Source: CAYTYZ01 sp964442385
Lineage (GTDB): Bacteria; Patescibacteriota; Microgenomatia; UBA12405
DNA length: 50,934 bases
Direction of reading: 5' to 3'
Assembly: GCA_964442385.1 (NCBI GenBank)
Contig: CAYTYZ010000009.1
Location: 1 to 50,934, forward strand
The notes under the pieces are model-generated. The model was not told the origin of the DNA and ran no database searches. It saw only the letters and a program-made list of their open reading frames with translations. Positions within the stretch are counted from its first letter, which is position 1. Each line of letters begins with the position of its first letter. Below are positions 31,672 to 38,970 of this stretch, one piece after another. The position numbers and the translations under genes were made by a program.

Positions 31672-33423
31672 CTAATACTCGGCTACTCTTTTAACTTCTG
31701 CCATAGTAGTTGTACCATCTAGTACCTTAATATAACCATCTTGTTTCATCGACAACATGCCCTCTTCCATGGCCAATTTTTGAATAACAGAAGCAGCCTT
31801 TTTCTCCAAAATTAACCTACCAATAGTTTCAGTAAGAGGCATTACCTCATAAATTGCAATACGCCCCAAGTATCCAGACATATTGCATTTTTCACAGCCA
31901 TTTGGTATGCGAATGACGGGGCTTTTTCCATCCTGTTTCCACTTATCCAATACTACGTTATAAAGTTCACCCAATACTTCTTTAAATTCACCATCTTCTT
32001 GGGGACTTATGGCTTGTTCCTTGGCACAGTTAGTACATAGTTTACGCATCACCCGCTGTCCCACCACAGCAGTTAAAGAGGAAACCAACAAAAATGGCTC
32101 AATTCCTAAATCCAAAAAGCGGGGAGGCACACCCGAAGCATCATTGGTATGGATAGTGGAGAATACAAGGTGACCTGTAAGTGAGGCATTAATAGCCAGC
32201 TCAGCTGTTTCCACGTCACGAATTTCTCCAACCATTATAATATTAGGATCTTGACGCAAAAAAGAACGTAGAGCCGAAGCAAAAGTTAGTCCAGCCTGCA
32301 CATTTACTTGCACCTGATTTACCCCCACCATCTGATATTCCACCGGGTCCTCGATAGTGGAAACGTTAACTTTTGGAGTGGTAACCTTATGTAGCAGGGA
32401 ATACAAAGTAGTAGTTTTTCCAGATCCAGTAGGTCCACATACAATTATAATTCCATGGGGTCTAGCAACTGCATCCATTAGATTTTTAAGGGCCCGACCA
32501 CGCAGTCCCAAGTCCTGTAATTCCGGTATTTTTCCACTTTTGCGAAGTAAACGCATAACTATCTTTTCCCCATAAGTAATAGGTAAACTTGACACACGAA
32601 GATCTACCTCATTTAGAACCCCATTTACATCCACAGCAAAATAAAACCGTCCGTCTTGTGGTACGCGTTTTTCGTCAATTTTCATATTAGACAAAATCTT
32701 GATTCTTGACACAATCGCATCCTGTAAATTCCGTGGAAAATTATATTTTTCCTCCAAAATACCATCAATTCTATACCTTACCCTAACCATTTCTTCCATA
32801 GGTTCAATGTGCACGTCAGAAGCCCGTGATTTAACAGCAAACTCCAATACCGTACTTACAATTTTGGCAATTCCTGATTCCGCACTCATTTTTGACTTGG
32901 ACTTAGATATCTCTTCCTGCTCTTTTTTTGTCTCGTCAATCGCCTTGGTTACTTCACTTGTTATGCCTTTTTCTCGTTCATACTTTTCCCTTATTGAAGC
33001 CAAAATTTGACCTTGAACCCCCTGGGCGGTGATGACTTTGTAGCCACTTTTCTTTTCCAAAAATTCCACGGTTTCCAGGTCTAGTGGGTTAGCCATTACC
33101 ACAAACAATTGCTTTTCTTTCTGATCGACTTTATAAGGAATGATTGAATACTTTTCTGCCACACTTTGGGGCATATATGTTAGAGCCTCTGGAGCAAAAG
33201 CTAGCTCGTCTACGTCTATAAATGGAACTCGATAATAAGCCGCCTTGGCCTCGATAAGTTCACGGTCAGTTACCACCCTAGATTCCCGTATTACATCTTC
33301 CTCGCTCACTCCACCCTTAAGCAATTTAAGCTCTATTTCAGCATTTTTTTCAGGCGTTAAAAGCCCCCGGTCAACGAGGACCTCGCGAATAGTCTTGTAC
33401 ACTTTTAGGGCAGCATCAGGCAT
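31672..33423 (-). CDS. pilB: Type IV pilus assembly ATPase PilB
   Basis: Hexameric extension motor that powers pilus polymerisation. The 583-aa protein has an N-terminal MshEN/T2SSE_N domain (~1-150) with REL-x-EAKAAYYRVPFID, an ASDVHIEPME start of the PAS-like domain (201-210), Walker A GPTGSGKT (330-337), Asp box STIEDPVEYQM, Walker B NIIMVGEIRDVETA, His box GHLVFSTIHTNDA, and the tetra-Cys zinc motif CTNC...CEKC diagnostic of PilB/GspE. It is the first gene of the 20-kb minus-strand pilus locus and is divergent from the delta-prime-like gene with only 20 bp between start codons. Confidence 0.96.
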   Translation of the reverse strand: MPDAALKVYKTIREVLVDRGLLTPEKNAEIELKLLKGGVSEEDVIRESRVVTDRELIEAKAAYYRVPFIDVDELAFAPEALTYMPQSVAEKYSIIPYKVDQKEKQLFVVMANPLDLETVEFLEKKSGYKVITAQGVQGQILASIREKYEREKGITSEVTKAIDETKKEQEEISKSKSKMSAESGIAKIVSTVLEFAVKSRASDVHIEPMEEMVRVRYRIDGILEEKYNFPRNLQDAIVSRIKILSNMKIDEKRVPQDGRFYFAVDVNGVLNEVDLRVSSLPITYGEKIVMRLLRKSGKIPELQDLGLRGRALKNLMDAVARPHGIIIVCGPTGSGKTTTLYSLLHKVTTPKVNVSTIEDPVEYQMVGVNQVQVNVQAGLTFASALRSFLRQDPNIIMVGEIRDVETAELAINASLTGHLVFSTIHTNDASGVPPRFLDLGIEPFLLVSSLTAVVGQRVMRKLCTNCAKEQAISPQEDGEFKEVLGELYNVVLDKWKQDGKSPVIRIPNGCEKCNMSGYLGRIAIYEVMPLTETIGRLILEKKAASVIQKLAMEEGMLSMKQDGYIKVLDGTTTMAEVKRVAEY

Positions 33424-33425
33424 AC

Positions 33426-33441
33426 TATAATTAACTATAGT
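33426..33441. promoter_or_regulatory. Compact divergent promoter of pilB and the delta-prime-like gene
   Basis: Within 20 bp there is TATAAT (33426-33431, plus strand, 12 nt before ATG 33444), TATAGT on the plus strand (33436-33441) and TATAGT on the minus strand (33439 to 33434, 10 nt before ATG 33423). Both genes would have 5' leaders of only a few nucleotides, and RNA polymerase could not occupy both directions at once. Confidence 0.5.
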
Positions 33442-33443
33442 CT

Positions 33444-34037
33444 ATGAGTACATTTCCAGCAACTATTTTTGTAAACCAAGAACCACCAGGCGAGAGCAAT
33501 GACCCAGATTGCTTGATTTTGCCAGACCACTCCATAGCCAGTGTCCGCAGTGTCCAGCTTTTTTTTGCCACCAAACCTATCAAGTCCAAGACCAAATTAT
33601 GCATAATTCCCAATGCCGACTTACTCCAAACACCAGCCCAAAATGCCCTTCTTAAAATATTAGAAGAGCCGGGCGAAAATAATTTCATAGAGCTTTATAC
33701 TGCTTTTCCCCAAAAACTTCTTCCAACTATTCGCTCTCGATGTTTAACCGTTACTTCTTCTACTCAAAATAGAAGCACATCATCTGAAAAAATTCACCCC
33801 GCCTTTACTTCTAGTGTGTTGTCAGACAAACTTCTCGCCAGTGATACCCTTTGTGCCAACAAAGATGAAGTACCCGCTTGGTTGCTAGCTCAAATCAACT
33901 TATTCCATCAATTCTTTATAAAAGACCCCAACCCCTCCAACCAAAAAATCATCGCCAGGCTAGTCAAAGCCAGGTCTATGCAAGAACATAATGTCGATCC
34001 CAAGTCTGCTCTTGATTGGCTTTTTCTAGGTCTCTGA
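33444..34037 (+). CDS. DNA polymerase III delta-prime-like clamp-loader protein lacking the P-loop
   Basis: A 197-aa protein that matches the second half of the AAA+ domain of delta-prime (HolB) or gamma/tau: KLCIIPNADLLQTPAQNALL then KILEEPGE, and LLPTIRSRC (92-100) with the SRC arginine-finger motif. The N-terminal Walker A segment of ordinary delta-prime proteins is missing: only ~50 residues precede the first recognised block. Since delta-prime subunits in several bacteria do not bind ATP, the protein may still act as the stator and donate the SRC arginine to a neighbour in the clamp loader. It shares a short promoter region with pilB and lies 15 bp before murA. Gene symbol is withheld because of the truncation. 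Confidence 0.8.
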   Translation: MSTFPATIFVNQEPPGESNDPDCLILPDHSIASVRSVQLFFATKPIKSKTKLCIIPNADLLQTPAQNALLKILEEPGENNFIELYTAFPQKLLPTIRSRCLTVTSSTQNRSTSSEKIHPAFTSSVLSDKLLASDTLCANKDEVPAWLLAQINLFHQFFIKDPNPSNQKIIARLVKARSMQEHNVDPKSALDWLFLGL

Positions 34038-34040
34038 GGC

Positions 34041-34046
34041 TATAAT
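34041..34046 (+). promoter_or_regulatory. -10 box of murA, leaderless type
   Basis: TATAAT ends 6 nt before the murA ATG (34053) and begins 3 nt after the upstream stop codon, so murA can be transcribed separately as a leaderless message. Confidence 0.6.
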
Positions 34047-34052
34047 ATCCCA

Positions 34053-35378
34053 ATGTCGACCTTTATTATCAATGGTGGCCAACCTTTGTGCGGAGATGTT
34101 TTAGTGCGTGGAGCCAAAAACGCCAGCTACAAGGAAATGATTGCCAGTCTGTTAACCGATAGTCCTGTTGAATTGCTAAATATTCCGCAAATTTCCGATA
34201 TAAAAATAACTTCTTCAATTGCAAAACACTTGGGAACAATAATCGAGCCAGTAGGAGAGCATGGCTTAAAACTTCAAACACCCGAAATCACCAGTTCTCA
34301 AATCCCGCAAGGGACAGGGGAAAAATCCCGTGCATCATTTTTATTTTTAGGTCCACTTCTATTTCGCAAGGGTCATATCCGATTTCCAGTTCCAGGAGGG
34401 GACCGTCTAGGGGCTAGGCCTCTAGATCGTCTTTTCCAATGCCTTCGGAAAATGAATTGTCAGATAACAGAGGGTGATAATTATGTGGAAATTACGACAA
34501 ACAAACTTACAGGAGCACAGTATACTTTCCAAAAATCCTCACACACTTCTACCGAAGCCATAATTATGGCTGCAGTTTGCGCCAATGGTGAAACAATTAT
34601 AAAAAATGCTGCTAGGGAACCCGAAATAGACGATCTTATGGAATTGCTTACCAAAATGGGAGCCAAACTTAGACGGGACCCAGCAGAACCATCCACAATC
34701 CAAATTCAAGGAGTGGCCAGTCTAACTGGTGCCACCCACCAAGTAATTGCTGACCGCAATGAAGCTGTAACTTTTGCTTGTGCAGCTTTGGCCACCAAGG
34801 GTAGTGTCGATATAATGCGTATTAATCCAAAAATAATTGCTACTTTTCTTGAAAAAATTCGTCTTATGGGCGCCAAGGTAATTATTGGGGGTGACGAAGT
34901 TCAGGTTTCCTGGGTCCAGCCACTAAAATGTATTGATATCGAAACCGAACCTGAGCCAGGTTTTATGACCGATTGGCAAGCCTCTTTTTCACTACTCTTG
35001 TCCCAAGCCGTGGGGGCCAGTTCTCTGGTTGAACGTATTTTCCCTTATCGTTTTCACCATATCCAAATGCTTGAAAAAATGGGCCTAAAATTCAAATACT
35101 ATAATCCACAAGTAGCCGATCCTTCCTCTTACTATCATTTTAATCCTGATTCAGATAAAAAAGAATTTTTTCACGGAGTAACAATTTATGGACCTAGCAA
35201 ACTTGAACCAGCCGAAATTACAGTAGACGACCTTCGCGCCGGAGCCACAGCCACCATAGCCGCCCTAATAGCCCACGGCCAGTCCACCATCCATGGTACG
35301 GAATTTATCCAAAGAGGTTATGAAAAACTAGCCGAACGACTAATTGCCCTTGGTGCCGATATCAAATATATAAAATAA
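34053..35378 (+). CDS. murA: UDP-N-acetylglucosamine 1-carboxyvinyltransferase MurA (Asp-type)
   Basis: First committed enzyme of peptidoglycan precursor synthesis, transferring enolpyruvate from PEP to UDP-GlcNAc in the cytosol. The 441-aa protein has the RGAKNASYKEMIASLL start with Lys22-Asn23, and the catalytic loop PVPGGDRLGARPLD. The residue at the Cys115 position (E. coli numbering) is Asp117; this Cys-to-Asp form is known to be active and fosfomycin-insensitive in mycobacteria and chlamydiae. Later hallmarks include ADRNEAVTFACAALATKG, DWQASFSLLLSQA and DDLRAGATATIAALIAHG. The inside-out alpha/beta symmetry and length are normal. Its stop overlaps the next start by one base (TAATG). 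Confidence 0.96.
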   Translation: MSTFIINGGQPLCGDVLVRGAKNASYKEMIASLLTDSPVELLNIPQISDIKITSSIAKHLGTIIEPVGEHGLKLQTPEITSSQIPQGTGEKSRASFLFLGPLLFRKGHIRFPVPGGDRLGARPLDRLFQCLRKMNCQITEGDNYVEITTNKLTGAQYTFQKSSHTSTEAIIMAAVCANGETIIKNAAREPEIDDLMELLTKMGAKLRRDPAEPSTIQIQGVASLTGATHQVIADRNEAVTFACAALATKGSVDIMRINPKIIATFLEKIRLMGAKVIIGGDEVQVSWVQPLKCIDIETEPEPGFMTDWQASFSLLLSQAVGASSLVERIFPYRFHHIQMLEKMGLKFKYYNPQVADPSSYYHFNPDSDKKEFFHGVTIYGPSKLEPAEITVDDLRAGATATIAALIAHGQSTIHGTEFIQRGYEKLAERLIALGADIKYIK

Positions 35379-36079
35379 TGTTTACCCCCATCAGCCAAAA
35401 GGCCATTGAAGAAATTTTACCCCAATATCGCTCTTCCCTGTGTGGACTAACTTCACTTGGCAACGCTATAAATAGTCTGCGACAAAACAACTATTTAACC
35501 CCAAAATTACTTGCCCAAATATATCTACGATTAATATCTTTTGATGGACAAAATTTGCCCAATCCTTGGCGAGTATTTATTCCTGGCCAAACTGATGTCT
35601 ACCAATCAGCTTTAATGACCATTGCCCTGGCAGCAGGAACAAAAACCCAACGTTTCGAATCAAGCACCTATACTCACATCGAAAACCCTACTTCCACCAA
35701 ATCACTTATTCCTTATGTCAACAATCACTCTAAAGTCATAATCTCTGTTAAAAGCAGTTTTTCCCTACCAAACACCCAATCGAGCGGTTCTCATCTTGTC
35801 CTTTTGGACTCTTTTGACAATGAGCATACTAAAAGTTTTACAATCGTAGACCCTTATAACCCAGACCTGCCAGAAGCAAACATTAGAAATGATATCAATT
35901 GCCAGTTTTTAGACTCTTTTTTCCGAGGCACAGGCTTTATCATTTCCACCCAAGATATTCCCCAAACAGATTTTAGTTTCGTTCCATTTGCTACTGGACG
36001 AGTTAAGCCCGGAACCAAACCTTGGCCAGTGATAGTACCAAATGAAGTTGTCGACGATATACGAAATTTATTAAAATAA
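35378..36079 (+). CDS. C39-like cysteine peptidase-fold protein
   Basis: A 233-aa protein with no signal peptide. The pattern suggests a C39/papain-like fold: an N-terminal SLCGLTSLGNAINSLRQ with Cys22 at the start of a helix, His139 in SSGSHLVLLDSFD, and Asp158 in SFTIVDPYNPD, giving Cys-His-Asp in the right order and spacing. The equivalent of the oxyanion Gln is not clear. It could be a peptidase, a deubiquitinase-like protein or an inactive homologue. It starts one base inside murA's stop and is followed 3 bp later by an M16 peptidase, so murA, this gene and the peptidase form one unit. A role in wall or peptide metabolism is conceivable but unproven. Confidence 0.6.
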   Translation: MFTPISQKAIEEILPQYRSSLCGLTSLGNAINSLRQNNYLTPKLLAQIYLRLISFDGQNLPNPWRVFIPGQTDVYQSALMTIALAAGTKTQRFESSTYTHIENPTSTKSLIPYVNNHSKVIISVKSSFSLPNTQSSGSHLVLLDSFDNEHTKSFTIVDPYNPDLPEANIRNDINCQFLDSFFRGTGFIISTQDIPQTDFSFVPFATGRVKPGTKPWPVIVPNEVVDDIRNLLK

Positions 36080-36082
36080 CTT

Positions 36083-37330
36083 ATGCAACACGAAATTGTA
36101 AGGATAAGGAATGCCACACTTATCCTTCTTCCCTCAGGGCAATTTCAAGGAACATATATGGAAGCCAGACTTAGCATTGGTTCCTGGTACGAAACAAAGG
36201 AGAACTGGGGAATCAGCCACCTTCTTGAACACCTGCTTCACTATGGAAAAAATGCACTTACCCAATCCAAGGAAGCCTTTGATAACTACCTTGAAATAAA
36301 TGGAATTAACCACAACGCCTGGACCAGTACCAAATACACTGGTTATTGGATGTATGGCCCAGGGGCAAAAACAAAAGAGATGTGCAACCTGTTGGTAAAC
36401 AACATTTTCTACCCTTTTTACGAAGATAATGATTTAGTTAGGGAAAAATCTGTTATCACCCAGGAGTATAACGACAAATATTCCAAACCAGATACACGCT
36501 TCAATAAATTTATTACCCAGACTCAATTTGGAAATGATAGCGCATTCAACCAAAATCCCCTAGGTACCCCCCAAACAATTTCTCCTATTTCAATTCAAAA
36601 CCTTAGGTCGTGGCATCAAAAATATTATTGTAACCAAAATACCACCTTTGTAATTGCTGGTAAATTTAACAAAGACGATGTCATAAAAAACTTTGAAGAG
36701 CTACTATCTGGAATCAATCCAGGCGAAAAAAATGATGACCCGAAAATAAATATTAGTCTTAATACTGTTCCAACCAACCATGTGCTCTTTGATACAGTAA
36801 CCCAACCAGAAATAAAACTCTATTGGAATATTCCAACGATAGATAAAATGAATTACGCCCTTGAAAGAGGAATAAACACTATTAGACAGATTCTGGTCAA
36901 AAGAAAATTTTATAAAATTATCAGGGATGAATTAGGTCTTGTCTATTGGCTCAACCTTTTTACCGAAAACTGGAACGATCAAATAAACTTCTTCGGTTTT
37001 GAATTCAGCTCACAACAAAAAAACATCGACACAATTATCAAAACAGCCGAAGAAATTTTTAGTGACTTTTTTAGCAAACCTGTCGCCCCAAAGATATTTG
37101 ACCAAGCTGTTGAATACAACAACCTTAGAGAACTTCTAGAATTTGATAGTATTGATACTTTGGCCAGAAATTATCTTTCTGACTTCCTTCGATACAATAG
37201 AGTTTTTACTCCTAAAGAAGTGCGCAAAATTAGAAAAAATATCAAACAAGAAGTTGTTTTTTCCCACCTTGCACCACACCTAAACTTTAAAAAGGCCACA
37301 CGCTTTCAGCAGTTACCACACCAAAGCTAA
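36083..37330 (+). CDS. M16-family zinc metallopeptidase
   Basis: A 415-aa inverzincin-type peptidase. The zinc motif HLLEHLLHYG (HxxEH) is present, with the third ligand Glu in REKSVITQEYND about 75 residues later, as in the M16 family. The second half (LYWNIPTIDKMNYALERGIN, IIRDELGLVYWLN) matches the inactive M16 C-terminal domain, including the conserved 'lRe.lGLaY' Arg/Tyr motif. Pairs of M16 proteins usually cooperate; here only one is visible in the window, so it may work as a homodimer. There is no signal peptide, suggesting a cytosolic role. It follows the C39-like gene by 3 bp. Confidence 0.9.
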   Translation: MQHEIVRIRNATLILLPSGQFQGTYMEARLSIGSWYETKENWGISHLLEHLLHYGKNALTQSKEAFDNYLEINGINHNAWTSTKYTGYWMYGPGAKTKEMCNLLVNNIFYPFYEDNDLVREKSVITQEYNDKYSKPDTRFNKFITQTQFGNDSAFNQNPLGTPQTISPISIQNLRSWHQKYYCNQNTTFVIAGKFNKDDVIKNFEELLSGINPGEKNDDPKINISLNTVPTNHVLFDTVTQPEIKLYWNIPTIDKMNYALERGINTIRQILVKRKFYKIIRDELGLVYWLNLFTENWNDQINFFGFEFSSQQKNIDTIIKTAEEIFSDFFSKPVAPKIFDQAVEYNNLRELLEFDSIDTLARNYLSDFLRYNRVFTPKEVRKIRKNIKQEVVFSHLAPHLNFKKATRFQQLPHQS

Positions 37331-37368
37331 TCCCCGCACTTTCCCCGTAGACAAATATAAATTTAGTG

Positions 37369-37374
37369 TATACT
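37369..37374 (+). promoter_or_regulatory. -10 box of the fic gene, leaderless type
   Basis: TGTATACT (extended -10) ends 6 nt before ATG 37381. The box lies within the possible upstream reading-frame extension from GTG 37366, which supports the ATG as the true start. Confidence 0.6.
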
Positions 37375-37380
37375 ACACTA

Positions 37381-38520
37381 ATGACGGTATTTGAGCCTAA
37401 TTTTAAAATAACTAACAAATTACTAAAAACCATCTCCGAGGTGGAGGCTGCCAGATCGCTTATCGACGAAGCCCCATTGGTTCCTGCCTACGAAAAACAA
37501 TTTCGCGAAGAAGCTGTGGTAAGAACCGTACATTATGGCACCAGAATCGAAGGAAATGACCTAACTTTCCAAGAAGTAGCCCGACTAGTAGACGGCCGGG
37601 ATATAAACGCTGGGGAACGCGACATCCAAGAAGTTATCAACTATCGAAACGTAGTTTCATACCTTGAAGAACTATGGTCTTTATATGACGCCGGCATGCC
37701 GCTTCCAGAAGAAAAAGTCATCCCAACTTTTGACGAATCAGGCAAACGTTCTTTTTACTACAGCGAAACGATAATTAAAAGATTACACGAACTTACTACT
37801 GAAAAAATCATACCCCAAGACCAAGTTGGTCGTTATCGCCACCAGCAAGTAGTTTTAAAAAATACCAGAACTGGCGAAGTGGCCCATCGTCCACCACCAG
37901 CTATCGAGGTACCATATCTCGTCGAGGACTTTTTAGACTGGCTTAACTCCAAAGAAGCCAAAGAATTTCACCCAGTAATTAGGGCTGCTATAACTCTTTA
38001 TATCTTGGTAGCTATCCATCCTTTTGTAGAAGGCAACGGTAGAATAAGCAGAGCCATGAGTCTTTTGGTTTTGTATTCCGAAGGATATGACATACGAAGA
38101 CTTTTTTCACTCGAAGAGCATTTTGACCGCAATATTGAGGATTATTACAACACCATCCAAAAGACCCACGAAACTGATAGCGATATTTTTAAACGCGAAC
38201 TAACCACTTGGGTGGAGTATTATGCCCTTTCACTTTCAATTGAACTAAACCGTCTACGCGACCGAGTCAAAACCCTAAGCAGGGATATGAAGTTAAAGCA
38301 AAAACTAGGCGGCAAACAAGTCCAGCTAACCGAACGCCAAGTGAAACTTATCGAGTTTATGCAACAATTTGGTGGTCTGCGTATGCCAGATGCTAAACAA
38401 ATTTTACCCATGGTAAGCGATGACACTATTTGGCGTGACCTAAAAAAACTCATGGACGATGGTGTTGTGGAAAAGCGTGGCTCCACCAAAGGTGCCTTCT
38501 ACTGCCTAGTTAGCACTTAA
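37381..38520 (+). CDS. Fic/DOC family protein with C-terminal winged helix
   Basis: A 379-aa Fic protein; most family members transfer AMP from ATP to a target protein hydroxyl. An N-terminal helix carries the HYGTRIEGND segment (Glu57), matching the (S/T)xxxE(G/N) autoinhibitory element only partly because Gly is at the Ser/Thr position. The Fic core motif is HPFVEGNGR (213-221), with Glu instead of the more common Asp at the metal-binding position. The last ~70 residues (TERQVKLIEFMQQFGGLRMP, VSDDTIWRDLKKLMDDGVVE) form a winged helix, as in 'Fic-HTH' regulators. The stop overlaps the convergent Nudix gene by 15 bp. No antitoxin gene is adjacent. Confidence 0.93.
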   Translation: MTVFEPNFKITNKLLKTISEVEAARSLIDEAPLVPAYEKQFREEAVVRTVHYGTRIEGNDLTFQEVARLVDGRDINAGERDIQEVINYRNVVSYLEELWSLYDAGMPLPEEKVIPTFDESGKRSFYYSETIIKRLHELTTEKIIPQDQVGRYRHQQVVLKNTRTGEVAHRPPPAIEVPYLVEDFLDWLNSKEAKEFHPVIRAAITLYILVAIHPFVEGNGRISRAMSLLVLYSEGYDIRRLFSLEEHFDRNIEDYYNTIQKTHETDSDIFKRELTTWVEYYALSLSIELNRLRDRVKTLSRDMKLKQKLGGKQVQLTERQVKLIEFMQQFGGLRMPDAKQILPMVSDDTIWRDLKKLMDDGVVEKRGSTKGAFYCLVST

Positions 38521-38952
38521 ACCCAACTCTTCTGGTTTTGGCTCTTTTCTGTCTAAGATTTTCTGCAAAGCATCCGCCCTTTCTACCATCATACTTATAG
38601 TTATACCCGCCAAATCAGCTTGCTTTAAATTATTTAAACTAAAAAAACCAAGTGTTTGTCCCTCATCTCCCAATTCAATATCCAGAACCTGTTCTGGGGA
38701 TAAGTATGTAACATAAAATGCACCTGATATGTCATCCCGTCTATAATATCCCAGTAATTTAAAATCTCTAACATCAATATTAGCCTCCTCTTTTAGTTCA
38801 CGCACCATGGCCTGTTGGAAATTTTCCCCCTCTTCAACCATGCCTCCCAGAACACCCCATCGGTTTGGGTTGGTAATTGATTCTTTTTTATCACGCAGCA
38901 GCATTAAAAAACTCTTTTTCCATACCACCAGACAACCTGCAAATTTAGCCAC
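38506..38952 (-). CDS. Nudix hydrolase
   Basis: A 148-aa Nudix protein from GTG 38952. The box GGMVEEGENFQQAMVRELKE followed by EANID has all catalytic acidic residues (Gx5Ex7RExxEE). Preceding it, CLVVWKKSFLMLLRDKKE and WGVLGG are typical of Nudix enzymes that act on nucleotide sugars or oxidised nucleotides; the exact substrate is not evident. TTG at 38958 is the alternative start, but its first base is the last base of the TATAAT -10 box, so GTG, 5 nt after the box, is preferred. It ends inside the 3' end of fic and is divergent from ligA. Confidence 0.88.
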   Translation of the reverse strand: MAKFAGCLVVWKKSFLMLLRDKKESITNPNRWGVLGGMVEEGENFQQAMVRELKEEANIDVRDFKLLGYYRRDDISGAFYVTYLSPEQVLDIELGDEGQTLGFFSLNNLKQADLAGITISMMVERADALQKILDRKEPKPEELGLSAN

Positions 38953-38957
38953 AGTCA

Positions 38958-38965
38958 ATTATACT
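38958..38965. promoter_or_regulatory. Overlapping divergent -10 boxes of Nudix gene and ligA
   Basis: Minus strand TATAAT spans 38963 to 38958 and ends 5 nt before GTG 38952; plus strand TATACT spans 38960-38965 and ends 5 nt before GTG 38971. The two boxes overlap by 4 bp and only 18 bp separate the two start codons. Confidence 0.65.
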
Positions 38966-38970
38966 ATAGT

